64,000 nucleotides of DNA from Rhizobium redzepovicii (GCF_019793435.1 NZ_JAILYH010000005.1:186001-250000), one strand, 5' to 3'. Counted from the first letter of the stretch, positions 36,422 through 47,748 are shown. Program-made: numbers and translations. Notes: generated by a model not told the origin, from the sequence alone.

Positions 36422-36726
36422 GCGGTCAGGTCGGCGCTTGTTCGGCGCGGGCGTTCTCATAACGAGCCTGTGACGGGTTGGCAAGCCGAAAAGTCGAAGC
36501 ATTCCATCCTTTTGCCTTGACACTTTTTTGTCACTCGCGTATCTCGGCTGCGCAATAGGTTCGGAGTAATCCGTGCCTTGCCAGTCCCGCGCTCGCGTGG
36601 GGCGTTTCACCGGCAGGAAGAGCTCGAGGCCAGCCCTCTGAAATCCCTGCTTAACTTCGACTGATAAAAAGACGGCCACCCTGCTGATCAGCGGGGAGAG
36701 CTGGAACGAACATGAAAGGATAAAAA
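36422..36726 (+). promoter_or_regulatory. rplU promoter and leader
   Basis: This 305 bp gap holds a sigma-70 type promoter, TTGACA at 36517-36522 and TATCTC at 36540-36545 with a 17 bp spacer, giving an untranslated leader of about 170 nt. Near its 3' end, CCCTGCTGATCAGCGGGG forms a compact hairpin just before the ribosome site AAAGGA. Ribosomal-protein leaders are often autogenously regulated, but no known L21 leader motif was recognised. Confidence 0.55.
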
Positions 36727-37044
36727 ATGTTCGCAGTCATCAAGACCGGCGGTAAACAGTACCGTGTGGCAGCCAACGACGTGCTGACCATCGAAAAGCT
36801 GGAAGCCACCGCTGGCGACTCCATTGAATTCACCGAAGTGCTCGTGATCGGCGAAGGCGCCGACGCTGCGATCGGTGCGCCCTTCGTCACCGGCGCCTCT
36901 GTCAAGGCAGAAGTCGTCGAACAGAACCGCGGCAAGAAGGTCATTGCCTTCAAGAAGCGCCGCCGTCAGAATTCGAAGCGTTCGCGCGGCCATCGTCAGC
37001 ATCACACGGTCGTCCGTATCACGGACATCGTGGCTGCCAAGTAA
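36727..37044 (+). CDS. rplU: 50S ribosomal protein L21
   Basis: Large-subunit ribosomal protein, 105 residues. The start [20 protein letters not shown] and the [22 protein letters not shown] basic C-terminal segment (here [20 protein letters not shown]) are diagnostic. Binds 23S rRNA domain I/II. Followed after 33 bp by rpmA, the universal L21-L27 pair. Confidence 0.98.
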   Translation: MFAVIKTGGKQYRVAANDVLTIEKLEATAGDSIEFTEVLVIGEGADAAIGAPFVTGASVKAEVVEQNRGKKVIAFKKRRRQNSKRSRGHRQHHTVVRITDIVAAK

Positions 37045-37077
37045 GATCAACGGGACAAGGTTTAAAGGAGAACTCCA

Positions 37078-37347
37078 ATGGCACACAAAAAAGCTGGCGG
37101 TTCCTCGCGCAACGGTCGCGATTCCGAATCCAAGCGCCTTGGCGTGAAGAAGTTCGGCGGCGAAGCCGTCATCGCAGGCAACATCCTCGTGCGTCAGCGC
37201 GGGACGCAGTGGCATCCGGGTTCCAACGTCGGCCTCGGCAAGGATCACACGATTTTTGCGCTTACCGCCGGCAATGTGAACTACCGAACCAAGGCCAACG
37301 GTCGCGTCTACGTGTCTGTCATGCCGAAAGCGGAAGCAGCGGAATAA
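37078..37347 (+). CDS. rpmA: 50S ribosomal protein L27
   Basis: Ribosomal protein at the peptidyl-transferase centre, 89 residues. The N-terminus [20 protein letters not shown] and [20 protein letters not shown] are typical. No Firmicute-type cleavable N-terminal extension. Preceded by AAAGGAG. Confidence 0.98.
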   Translation: MAHKKAGGSSRNGRDSESKRLGVKKFGGEAVIAGNILVRQRGTQWHPGSNVGLGKDHTIFALTAGNVNYRTKANGRVYVSVMPKAEAAE

Positions 37348-37418
37348 GCCGGTAGCGCTCTAAAACAGCCGGCGTCTCATCGACCCGGCTGGCCGTACCA
37401 GGTTCAGTCCAGAAAACA

Positions 37419-37447
37419 GGGGAGATGGGGCGCCATCTCCCCTTTTT
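37419..37447 (+). terminator. Rho-independent terminator after rplU-rpmA
   Basis: GGGGAGATGG (37419-37428) pairs perfectly with CCATCTCCCC (37433-37442) across a 4-base loop, followed by TTTTT. It separates the ribosomal operon from the GNAT genes. Confidence 0.9.
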
Positions 37448-37472
37448 CTTTGTCCAAACAGGAGGACTGAAC

Positions 37473-38129
37473 ATGCAAGGCGAATTGTTAAGGGTTGACC
37501 AATCTCGGTCGCCCCGGGAAGGCCAGGTGGCTTCCCAAGAACGGCTGAGGCCGGAGCGGTTAAGGACCGATTGCCCTGTCTTGTTATCGGAAAGGCTCGT
37601 CATGCGCGCGCCCCACGAAGAAGACATCGACGCCCTTGCCCATCTCGCCAATAACGCCAAAGTCGCCACCATGGTATCGCGTATGCCGCACCCTTATACC
37701 GCCGATGATGCTGCCGACTTCGTGCGTCGCACGAAAAATGGCGAGATTGGCAAGTGCGTCTATGCAATCACCAAAGCCGAAAACGGCGCCTTTATCGGCT
37801 GCTGCGGTGTCGAGCCGCATGCCGACGGCAGGACCGTCGAGATCGGCTACTGGCTGGGCGAGCCCTATTGGAACAAGGGTTATACCACCGAGGCCTGCCA
37901 TGCCCTGGTCGATATGGTGTTCAGAACACGCCAGGATATCGACCAGATCGACGCCCGCTGCCGGGTGATGAACGTCGCCTCGCGCCGCGTCATCCAGAAG
38001 TGCGGCTTCCAGTTCCAGGGATCGGGGCTTGCCGCTTCGCTGGCGCTCGGCAGCAACGTGCCGGTGGAATGGTACAGGCTCGACCGCAAGACCTGGATGT
38101 CGCTCCGAAGCTGGGGGAACATCGCATGA
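37473..38129 (+). CDS. GNAT family N-acetyltransferase (RimJ/RimL type), first of a pair
   Basis: Protein of 218 residues with GNAT motif A at IGYWLGEPYWNKGYTTEACH and the preceding LLSERLVMRAPHEEDIDAL block typical of RimJ/RimL-like protein or small-molecule acetyltransferases. The ATG at 37473 is supported by AGGAGG 8 bases upstream. It has a 40-residue N-terminal extension of no known role. Its stop overlaps the start of the next GNAT gene (ATGA). Confidence 0.88.
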   Translation: MQGELLRVDQSRSPREGQVASQERLRPERLRTDCPVLLSERLVMRAPHEEDIDALAHLANNAKVATMVSRMPHPYTADDAADFVRRTKNGEIGKCVYAITKAENGAFIGCCGVEPHADGRTVEIGYWLGEPYWNKGYTTEACHALVDMVFRTRQDIDQIDARCRVMNVASRRVIQKCGFQFQGSGLAASLALGSNVPVEWYRLDRKTWMSLRSWGNIA

Positions 38130-38713
38130 GCACGACCGCGCTGCAAAGGCCGGAGACAAAGCCGATGATGCCAGGCCCCGCGCCTGTCATCTCGACCGCC
38201 CGGCTGACGCTCCGCCCCCACAGGCTGAGCGATGCGCCAGCGATTGCGGAATCGCTTTCCGATTTCGCCGTCACGCGCATGCTGTCCCGCGTGCCCGCGC
38301 CGTTCGACCGGCAGGATGCACTGGACTGGCTGGTTCCGGTCACCTCGGGCGCCTTGCCGGACTGGCCGTTGGCGATCACCGGCAAGGACGATGTCCATAT
38401 CGGCAACGTCTCGATCGAGCTGCGCCACGGCCGCTGGCACCTCGGCTATTGGCTGAACCGCTATTACTGGCGGCGCGGCTATATGAGCGAGGCGGTGGCT
38501 GGGATTATCGAGCGCTTTTCGCGCCGCATGCCGGAGACGCCGATCCATTCCGGCGTCTTCGCCGACAACCCGGCTTCGCTGCGGCTGCAGGAGAAGCTCG
38601 GTTTCCGCATGACCGGTTGCGGCGAAATCTATTGTTTCGCCCGCAACACCATGGTCTCGCACATCGAAACCGTGCTGCAGCCGGGCATGCTGCAGCCGCG
38701 CAAGGTGGCGTAA
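38126..38713 (+). CDS. GNAT family N-acetyltransferase (RimJ/RimL type), second of a pair
   Basis: Paralogue of the preceding gene, 195 residues: ISTARLTLRPHRLSDAPAIA at the N-terminus and LGYWLNRYYWRRGYMSEAVA as acetyl-CoA motif. The start overlaps the previous stop by four bases, so both are translated together. Such tandem GNAT genes next to rpmA/obgE are common in Rhizobiales. Targets unknown. Confidence 0.88.
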   Translation: MSTTALQRPETKPMMPGPAPVISTARLTLRPHRLSDAPAIAESLSDFAVTRMLSRVPAPFDRQDALDWLVPVTSGALPDWPLAITGKDDVHIGNVSIELRHGRWHLGYWLNRYYWRRGYMSEAVAGIIERFSRRMPETPIHSGVFADNPASLRLQEKLGFRMTGCGEIYCFARNTMVSHIETVLQPGMLQPRKVA

Positions 38714-38720
38714 TCACAAA

Positions 38721-38750
38721 GGAGATGCCGCCGCCCGCGGCGGCGTCTCC
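38721..38750. terminator. Long GC hairpin between convergent GNAT and EEP genes
   Basis: A 13 bp stem (one G-T pair), 38721-38733 with 38738-38750 and loop CCCG. No U-tract follows. Position between two converging stops suggests transcript 3'-end formation for one or both. Confidence 0.5.
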
Positions 38751-38751
38751 G

Positions 38752-39618
38752 TCAATTGCCGATCTCGACCCATAGGGGAAAATGATCAGAGCCGACGGAT
38801 TGCGTATCGATCCGGGCGGATTTCAACCGGCCCTCGAGGCCGCAACTGACGAAGCAATAATCGAGATGCATGCGTTCGCCGTGATCGTCGGGATTCATCC
38901 AGCTGTAGCTCTCCGGGCGGTAAGCTTTGAGCGCCGCAAAGGCGTCGACCGGCGTGCCGATCCTGGAGATGCGGCCGTAATATCCGCCGCCGGCGCCGGC
39001 AAGTGCGCAATATTCCGGCGATTCCGGCTCCATGTTGAAATCGCCCATGACGACGTAATCCTCCGGCAGCGGCGGCTCCGGCAGATCGAATTCGCTACCC
39101 CCCGTCAGCGACCCGCCCTCCTGGACGAAAGCGTTGATATGCGCGTTCAGAAATTGCAGCTGGCGAATGCGCTCGTCGGGAGAGACATGGTCGAGATGAA
39201 CGGAATAGGCGCGGATCGCCCCGCCCGGTACCGCGATCACCGCCTCGGTCGCGCCGCGCTGCAGGTTGATCTTGCCGATCGTGCGGCTGCGCGGCAAAAG
39301 CAGCGTCCGGGTCGAAAGGATCGGCCAGCGCGACAGCACCATATTGCCGAACTGGAAGCGGGTGCCCCGCACCGGCTGACGACCACCGCTATCCGCCTCG
39401 ACATGGATGTCGCAGGCCGGCCCATACACCCAGAAATAGTCGGGAAAGCAGGCTGCAAAGTCGGCCGCCATGTCGGCAAAACCGTTGCGCGAGAAGCCGC
39501 GGGTCACCTCCTGCAGTGCGATGACATCGGCGCCCTCAAGGCTCCGGGCAATGCGCGCGAGATCGTATCTGCCGTCAAGACCGAAGCCGTACTGTATGTT
39601 ATAGCTCGCAAAATTCAC
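38752..39618 (-). CDS. Endonuclease/exonuclease/phosphatase family protein
   Basis: EEP-fold metal-dependent phosphodiesterase of 288 residues. Family motifs: FASYNIQYG (metal Asn), ADVIALQEV (metal Glu), DYVVMGDFNMEP (GDFN) and SDHFPLWVEI (catalytic SDH). The substrate could be nucleic acid, phospholipid or a sugar phosphate. Start set at the GTG at 39618 since the family begins at this strand; GGAGG lies 12 bases upstream, slightly far. The longer open frame upstream overlaps obgE and is rejected. Confidence 0.87.
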   Translation of the reverse strand: MNFASYNIQYGFGLDGRYDLARIARSLEGADVIALQEVTRGFSRNGFADMAADFAACFPDYFWVYGPACDIHVEADSGGRQPVRGTRFQFGNMVLSRWPILSTRTLLLPRSRTIGKINLQRGATEAVIAVPGGAIRAYSVHLDHVSPDERIRQLQFLNAHINAFVQEGGSLTGGSEFDLPEPPLPEDYVVMGDFNMEPESPEYCALAGAGGGYYGRISRIGTPVDAFAALKAYRPESYSWMNPDDHGERMHLDYCFVSCGLEGRLKSARIDTQSVGSDHFPLWVEIGN

Positions 39619-39630
39619 GATAATCTTTGA

Positions 39631-41945
<2,315 letters not shown>

Positions 41946-41953
<8 letters not shown>

Positions 41954-43229
41954 TACCGTTGCGCTAAGCCCTGACATTGACGCGCTGATGAACGACATCG
42001 GCCGCAAGGCAAAGGCTGCCGCGCGACCGCTGAGCTTTGCGTCCACCGAGGTCAAGAACAGGGCGCTGAACGCCATGGCCGATGCGATCCTGGCCAACAA
42101 GGCGGAGATCCTTGCCGAGAATGCCAAGGATTTGAAAGACACCGAAGGCAGCGAGATGCTCGCCTCCTTCGTCGACCGGCTGACGCTGAACGACAAACGC
42201 GTTGCCGAGATGGCCGAGGGAATCCGCGCCATTGCCGCCCTTGCCGACCCGGTCGGCGAAGTCATCGCCGCCTGGGACCGGCCGAACGGGTTGAAGATCG
42301 AGCGCGTCCGTACGCCGCTCGGCGTCATCGGCGTCATTTTCGAAAGCCGGCCGAACGTCACCGCCGATGCCGGCGCCCTCTGCCTCAAGGCGGGCAATGC
42401 CGTGATCCTGCGCTGCGGTTCGGATTCGCGCCGTTCATCGCAGGCGATCCATGCCTGCCTGGTCAAGGGTCTGAAGGCGGCGGGACTTCCAGAGCATGCT
42501 ATTCAGCTCGTGCCCGTCACCGACCGCGCGGCCGTCGGCGCCATGCTGCGCGGCTTGGACGGAGCGATCGACGTCATCGTGCCGCGCGGCGGCAAGAGCC
42601 TTGTCGCCCGCGTGCAGAGCGAGGCCCGCGTGCCGGTTTTCGCCCATCTCGAGGGCCTCTGCCATATCTATGTCGATGGCTCGGCCGATATCGAGATGGC
42701 CAAGCAGATCGTCGTCAATGCCAAAATGCGCCGCACCGGTATCTGCGGCGCGGCTGAAACCCTGCTTGTCGATGGCGCCGCGATCGGCACGCATCTGACG
42801 CCGCTGCTCGAGGTGCTCACCGCGGCCGGCTGCGAGGTCCGCGCTTCGCCGACGGTGCTGAAGGTCGCCCCCGGCCTGAAGCCTGCGACCGAGGAGGACT
42901 GGTCGACCGAATATCTCGACGCGATCATCTCGGTCGCCGTCGTCGACGGCATATCCGGCGCGATCGCCCATATCCAGAACTACTCCTCGAATCATACCGA
43001 GGCTGTGATCGCCGAGGACCCCGATGTCGTGGCGCGGTTCTTCACCGAAGTCGATTCGGCGATCCTGCTGCACAATGCCTCGACGCAATTTGCCGATGGC
43101 GGCGAGTTCGGCATGGGCGCGGAGATCGGCATTGCTACCGGCAAGATGCATGCCCGCGGCCCGGTCGGCGTCGAGCAGCTGACGTCGTTCAAATATCGGG
43201 TGCACGGCGCCGGACAGACGCGGACCTGA
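41946..43229 (+). CDS. proA: Gamma-glutamyl phosphate reductase
   Basis: Second step of proline synthesis: NADPH reduction of glutamyl-5-phosphate to the semialdehyde. 427 residues of the aldehyde dehydrogenase superfamily, with [30 protein letters not shown] and the catalytic Cys in [14 protein letters not shown]. Overlaps the end of proB by 8 bp, forming the obgE-proB-proA-nadD run. Confidence 0.98.
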
Positions 43230-43230
43230 C

Positions 43231-43866
43231 GTGACGACGGAGAGTCTGGACCGGCATTATCTCCGCATGCCGCACAGCGAGCGCGGCATGGTCGTCGGTC
43301 TGTTCGGCGGTTCGTTCAACCCGCCGCACCAGGGCCACGCGCTGGTCGCCGAGATTGCCATCAAGCGGCTCGGCCTCGACCAGCTCTGGTGGATGGTCAC
43401 CCCCGGCAATCCGCTGAAGAGCCGCAACCACCTGGCACCGCTTGCCGAGCGCATTGCCGAAAGCGAGCGTGTCGCCGCCGATCCGCGCGTTAAGGTCACC
43501 GCCTTCGAACAGGCGCTCGGCGTCAGCTACACCGCCAATACGCTCGCCCGCGTCAAGGCCCGCAATCCGCATGTGCATTTCATCTGGATCATGGGCGCCG
43601 ACGGCCTGCAGACCTTCCACAAATGGCAGAAGTGGCAGGAAATCGTCCGCACCTTCCCAATCGCGGTGATCGACCGGCCGGGCGCCACGCTCTCCTATCT
43701 CTCCTCGAAAATGACGAGGACCTTCGATTTCGCCCGCGTCGACGAGGACGACGCGCGTATTCTCTGGAAGAAACCCGCGCCGGCCTGGACCTTCATCCAC
43801 GGCCCGCGCTCCGGGCTGAGTTCGACAGCAATCCGCAACGGCGCGCTGCCGGGCAGTTCCGAATAG
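43231..43866 (+). CDS. nadD: Nicotinate-nucleotide adenylyltransferase
   Basis: Adenylates nicotinate mononucleotide in NAD synthesis. 211 residues; nucleotidyltransferase motif GLFGGSFNPPHQGH near residue 20 and the C-terminal LSSTAIRNG. The GTG at 43231 is one base after the proA stop; downstream ATG codons (MPHSERGM, MVVGLFGG) are alternatives, since the catalytic fold begins only near residue 20. Confidence 0.95.
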   Translation: MTTESLDRHYLRMPHSERGMVVGLFGGSFNPPHQGHALVAEIAIKRLGLDQLWWMVTPGNPLKSRNHLAPLAERIAESERVAADPRVKVTAFEQALGVSYTANTLARVKARNPHVHFIWIMGADGLQTFHKWQKWQEIVRTFPIAVIDRPGATLSYLSSKMTRTFDFARVDEDDARILWKKPAPAWTFIHGPRSGLSSTAIRNGALPGSSE

Positions 43867-43889
43867 GCTGATTTTCAAGGAAATCCTAG

Positions 43890-44010
43890 AAACGAGAAAG
43901 CCCGACGGGGGAGGATCCGTCGGGCTTATAAACTCGATCGACAACTGGGAGGAGGAGTGTTGTCGACCCTATCGAACGGCTATGGGAGGAGGAGAAAGCC
44001 GTTTCGATGA
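43890..44010 (-). ncRNA. Candidate small RNA of the cuckoo type: three hairpins with CUCCUCCC loops
   Basis: On the minus strand three hairpins follow one another. First, 43973-44006, 7 bp stem plus a bulged extension, loop TTCTCCTCCTCCCAT. Second, 43938-43966, 8 bp stem TCGACAAC, loop ACTCCTCCTCCCA. Third, 43898-43927, 11 bp stem, loop ATCCTCCC, followed by TTTCTCGTTTC as terminator. Pyrimidine loops complementary to Shine-Dalgarno sequences in stacked hairpins are the hallmark of the rhizobial 'cuckoo' RNA family. The third hairpin may also end nadD transcripts. The 5' end is approximate. Confidence 0.75.
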
Positions 44011-44344
44011 CTATGTTTTATCATATTCCGCAGGAAGGTGAATATCGATTTGTGCAATGCAGCAATGCGAGCGATGCAATCCTATCGAGGACGAACTGGG
44101 GAATGCTGCCGTTTTTATCGGCAGGCCAGACACCCTTTGCCCGGCTGGGCCCATAGCATCTCGTCTGGTATCCCCGTGCCAGTTACGCGCCCGCATATGG
44201 TTTTTCTCCGAAACCCCGGCGCTTCCTGATTCCGTGAATGGCGGGTGCCCAGCCGATACGGTTATATTTTGTTGGATATATCCCTGGCCAAGTCATGAGC
44301 ATCGTTATATTCGTCGCAATATTTCGATCCCTGGGGAGTAAATC
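44011..44344. other. Promoter region of modA and of the candidate sRNA
   Basis: This 334 bp gap must carry the minus-strand promoter of the small RNA near 44020-44060 and the modA promoter near 44250-44340. A weak AT-rich inverted repeat (GGTTATAT at 44260-44267, ATATATCC at 44276-44283) precedes the ModE-like site. No ORF with a ribosome site was found. Confidence 0.45.
44301..44328 (+). promoter_or_regulatory. ModE box upstream of modA
   Basis: ATCGTTATAT (44301-44310) and ATATTTCGAT (44319-44328) form an inverted repeat with 8 of 10 positions matching and an 8-base spacer. It closely resembles the molybdate-dependent ModE operator of the E. coli mod operon. It ends 16 bases before the modA ATG, where a repressor would block transcription or initiation. 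Confidence 0.7.
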
Positions 44345-45139
44345 ATGCAGAACCGCCGGCAATGGATGAAACTGGCAACCACCGCAATCACCGCTATCTG
44401 GCTTGGAGCAGCCGCGCTTCCGACGCCGGCCGCAGCCGCCGACAAGCTCACCGTCTTTGCGGCGGCGAGCCTCAAGGATGCGCTCGATGCCGCCAATGCC
44501 GCCTGGGCCAAGGAAAGCGGCAAGGAAGCCGTCACCTCCTATGCGGCAAGCGGGGCACTGGCCAAGCAGATCGAAAACGCGGCACCCGCCGATGTCTTCA
44601 TCTCGGCCGACCTTGCCTGGATGGACTACCTCGCCGAGAAGAACCTCATCAAGGCCGATACCCGTTCGAATCTGCTTGGAAACCGGATGGTGCTCGTTGC
44701 CGAGAAGGCCAAGGCAAAACCGGTCGAGATCAAGCCGGGCTTCGATCTCGCAGCGCTTCTGGGTGATGGCAAACTGGCGATGGGTGAGCCGAAATCGGTC
44801 CCGGCCGGCAAATACGCCATGGCCGCCCTCGACAAACTCGGCGTCTGGAAATCCGTGGAAAGCAGGGTCGCCGGCGCCGAAAGCGTCCGCGCCGCCCTCG
44901 CCCTCGTCTCCCGCGGCGAAGCGCCCTACGGCATCGTCTATCAAACGGATGCCGCCGCGGATAAGGGTGTCGCCGTCGTCGGCACCTTCCCGGCCGATTC
45001 CCATCCGCCGATCATTTACCCGGTCGCCATTCTTGCCGAGAGCAAAAACCCGGATGCCGCAGCCTATCTCGACTTCCTGAAATCCGACAAAGCCGCCGCC
45101 TTCTTCACGGCGCAGGGTTTTACCATCCTTAGTGATTGA
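44345..45139 (+). CDS. modA: Molybdate-binding periplasmic protein ModA
   Basis: Captures molybdate/tungstate in the periplasm for ModBC. 264 residues; signal peptide with twin basic start (MQNRRQWMKLATT...) ending at AAAA. ModA motifs: LTVFAAASLKDALD, YAASGALAKQIENAAPADVF and FISADLAWMDYL. GGGGAG lies before the ATG. A 266 bp gap with palindromic repeats separates it from modB. Confidence 0.97.
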   Translation: MQNRRQWMKLATTAITAIWLGAAALPTPAAAADKLTVFAAASLKDALDAANAAWAKESGKEAVTSYAASGALAKQIENAAPADVFISADLAWMDYLAEKNLIKADTRSNLLGNRMVLVAEKAKAKPVEIKPGFDLAALLGDGKLAMGEPKSVPAGKYAMAALDKLGVWKSVESRVAGAESVRAALALVSRGEAPYGIVYQTDAAADKGVAVVGTFPADSHPPIIYPVAILAESKNPDAAAYLDFLKSDKAAAFFTAQGFTILSD

Positions 45140-45241
45140 AGCGGCCAAATGATTGCGGAATCAACAGTGACAGCTTAGCGTGAAGGCTCACTTAGGCGAG
45201 CCTCCTGTCCGGTTCGAGCCAATGGCTGCCCTTCACCCTAA

Positions 45242-45341
45242 CCCTCTCCCCGCTCGCGGGGAGAGGGGACGTGCCCTGCGAAAGGTTGGCGAGGGACGGA
45301 GAGGTCGCGGCATATCCCCTTCGCCCCGTTTGGGGAGAAGG
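45242..45341. repeat. Palindromic intergenic repeats between modA and modB
   Basis: Two hairpins: a perfect 11 bp stem CCCTCTCCCCG (45242-45252 with 45257-45267), and CCTTC-g-CCCC with GGGG-a-GAAGG at 45318-45341. Sequences of this style (CTCTCCCCGCTCGCGGGGAGAG) are dispersed in rhizobial intergenic regions. Here they interrupt an operon that is usually compact. Confidence 0.65.
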
Positions 45342-45405
45342 TGGCGGCAGCCGGATGACGGGCAGACACCGAGTGATACCGAATTTCCGGGGGAGATAGC
45401 TGCAT

Positions 45406-46107
45406 TTGGACATCTTCGGCCTGAGCAACGAGGAATGGACGGCGATCCTGCTCAGCCTGCGCGTCTCTTTTGTCGCCATGCTGGCGAGCCTGCCCTTCGG
45501 CATTCTCGTCGCTCTGCTGCTTGCCCGCGGCCGCTTCTGGGGCAAGTCGGTGCTGAACGGCATCGTGCACCTGCCGTTGATCCTGCCCCCCGTCGTCACC
45601 GGCTTCCTTCTTCTCATCCTGTTCGGTCGCCGCGGTCCGGTCGGCAGCCTGCTCGACCAGTATTTCGGCATTGTCCTTTCCTTCCGCTGGACGGGCGCGG
45701 CACTCGCCTGCGCCGTCATGGCCTTTCCGCTGATGGTGCGCAGCATCCGCCTGTCGATCGAGGCTGTTGACCGTAAGCTGGAAGAGGCGGCAGGAACCCT
45801 TGGCGCCGGTCCCGCCTGGGTGTTTTTGACGATCACCCTGCCGCTGACGCTGCCCGGCATCATCACCGGCATGATCCTTTCCTTCGCCAAGGCGATGGGT
45901 GAATTCGGCGCGACGATCACCTTCGTCTCCAACATTCCCGGCGAAACCCAGACGCTGTCGGCAGCGATCTACACGTTTACCCAGGTGCCGGGCGGCGATG
46001 CTGGCGCACTGCGGCTGACAGCCGTCGCCATCGTCATTTCCATGGCCGCGCTGCTCGCCTCCGAATTCCTCGCCCGCCTCGCCGGCCAAAGGATCGATCC
46101 CGAATGA
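45406..46107 (+). CDS. modB: Molybdate ABC transporter permease ModB
   Basis: Inner-membrane permease, 233 residues, five helices. EAA loop [20 protein letters not shown]. The start is TTG at 45406, supported by GGGGGAG upstream and by the normal ModB N-terminus. The stop overlaps modC by four bases (ATGA). Confidence 0.96.
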   Translation: MDIFGLSNEEWTAILLSLRVSFVAMLASLPFGILVALLLARGRFWGKSVLNGIVHLPLILPPVVTGFLLLILFGRRGPVGSLLDQYFGIVLSFRWTGAALACAVMAFPLMVRSIRLSIEAVDRKLEEAAGTLGAGPAWVFLTITLPLTLPGIITGMILSFAKAMGEFGATITFVSNIPGETQTLSAAIYTFTQVPGGDAGALRLTAVAIVISMAALLASEFLARLAGQRIDPE

Positions 46108-47171
46108 CGCTGATCGTCGCGGCAAAACAGAGGCTCGGCGGCTTTTTGCTCGACGCCGCCTTCACCTCCGAGCGTGGCGTCACCGCACTATTCGGCCGCT
46201 CCGGCTCCGGCAAGACCTCGATGATCCGCATCATCGCCGGCCTCGCCCGCCCCGACGAAGGCCGCGTTATCCTTGACGGCGAGGCCCTGACCGAAACCGC
46301 AACCGGCACTTTCGTCCCAAAACATCGCCGCCGCTTCGGTTATGTCTTCCAGGAGGCGCGGCTTTTCCCGCATCTCAGCGTCCGCGCCAATCTTTCCTAC
46401 GGCCGCTGGTTCACGGCGAAGACCGTAGGCGGGGAAAACTTCGATCGCATCGTCGACCTGCTCGGCATCGAGCCGCTGCTGGAGCGCAGCCCGGCAAAAC
46501 TTTCCGGCGGCGAGAAGCAGCGTGTCGCCATCGGCCGCGCCCTTCTCTTTGCGCCCCGCCTGCTGCTGATGGACGAGCCGCTGGCGGCCCTCGACGAGGC
46601 GCGCAAGGCCGAGATCCTGCCCTATCTGGAGCGATTGCGCGATCAGACCGAAATTCCGATCATCTATGTCAGCCATTCGATCGCGGAGGTGGCGCGGCTG
46701 GCAAACCAGGTAATCGTCCTCAGCGACGGCAAGGTGGAGGCGACCGGCCCGGCCGTCGACATCTTGAGCCGTCCCTCTGCGGCGGCCGACCGGAAAGAGG
46801 CGGGCGCGCTGCTCGAAGGCATCGTCGAAAGCTTCGATGCCCATCACCGCCTGTCGACCGTCGCGCTGAAATCCTCGCAGCTGCATATTCCGGGCGCAGC
46901 GCTTGCGCCAGGCCGACCGGTGCGCATCCGAATTCCATCGCGCGACGTCATGCTGGCGACCGTCAGGCCCGAGGGCCTCAGCGCGTTGAACATTCTCGAA
47001 GGCAGGATCGAAGCCATATCTTCGGACGAGGACGGAACCGTCGAAATCCGGATCGACTGCGGCGGCGACGCCATTCTTTCGCGCATTACCGCATTGTCCT
47101 GCGAGCGCCTCGATCTTCGCCCCGGCAAGACCGTCTTCGCCGTCATCAAGACGGTTGCTTTGGAGGCCTGA
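46104..47171 (+). CDS. modC: Molybdate ABC transporter ATP-binding protein ModC
   Basis: Energises molybdate import. 355 residues; Walker [12 protein letters not shown] near residue 31, signature [16 protein letters not shown], Walker [13 protein letters not shown], and a C-terminal TOBE/Mop domain ([20 protein letters not shown]) that can bind molybdate. Coupled to modB. Confidence 0.97.
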   Translation: MTLIVAAKQRLGGFLLDAAFTSERGVTALFGRSGSGKTSMIRIIAGLARPDEGRVILDGEALTETATGTFVPKHRRRFGYVFQEARLFPHLSVRANLSYGRWFTAKTVGGENFDRIVDLLGIEPLLERSPAKLSGGEKQRVAIGRALLFAPRLLLMDEPLAALDEARKAEILPYLERLRDQTEIPIIYVSHSIAEVARLANQVIVLSDGKVEATGPAVDILSRPSAAADRKEAGALLEGIVESFDAHHRLSTVALKSSQLHIPGAALAPGRPVRIRIPSRDVMLATVRPEGLSALNILEGRIEAISSDEDGTVEIRIDCGGDAILSRITALSCERLDLRPGKTVFAVIKTVALEA

Positions 47172-47179
47172 TCCGTTCT

Positions 47180-47569
47180 CTACAGACCGCGTTTTGCTTC
47201 GAGCCAGGCGAGATCTTCGGCGAGGCTCTCGCGCATCGTCTTTTCCATCCGGCGAAAACGCTCGAGCAATTCTTCCCCGAACGGCGTCAGCGCCGCGCCG
47301 CCGCCCTTCTGACCGCCGCGCTGCGGCTCCACCACCTGTTCAGAGAACATTTGGTTCATCTCGCTGACCAGCAGCCATGCGCGCCGATAGGACATGTCCA
47401 TCGCCCGGCCCGCCGCCGAGATCGATCCGGTCGCGCGTATGTGCTCCAGGAGCTCCATCTTGCCGTGGCCGAGCCGATCCTCATCCGGGAAGCTGATTCG
47501 CAGGACGGGCACGAGTGTTTTTGCGGCTGGATCGGTCATCGAATCGTGAAATCGTGAAATTTGGCGCAC
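47180..47569 (-). CDS. modE: ModE-type winged-helix molybdate regulator, DNA-binding domain only
   Basis: Protein of up to 129 residues with the ModE N-terminal LysR-like winged helix: GHGKMELLEHIRATGSISAA, GRAMDMSYRRAWLLVSEMNQ, GGQKGGGAALTPFGEELL. It lacks the C-terminal Mop (molybdate-binding) domains of E. coli ModE, like many short alphaproteobacterial versions. Convergent to modC with 8 bp between stops. An ATG ten codons further in is an alternative start; neither has a good ribosome site. Likely binds the box before modA. Confidence 0.85.
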   Translation of the reverse strand: MRQISRFHDSMTDPAAKTLVPVLRISFPDEDRLGHGKMELLEHIRATGSISAAGRAMDMSYRRAWLLVSEMNQMFSEQVVEPQRGGQKGGGAALTPFGEELLERFRRMEKTMRESLAEDLAWLEAKRGL

Positions 47570-47748
47570 TTTACGCGGCGGTACGGAAACTGTACACCGC
47601 CTGCACCAGCAGCCCGCGCGGCAATATTCTTCAATTCGGACGCCAGATCGGATTTTCGGCCGTTCTGTATCTTAGCACGTCTTGAAACATTAATGGTTTG
47701 ATGCCTATCTTAACCATGATCCGGTCTCGATCGGATCTCGTGTTGTGC

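Noticed and set aside
44011..44344. Molybdenum cofactor riboswitch before modA
   Set aside because: No extended paired architecture was seen, and a ModE-like operator explains the regulation better.
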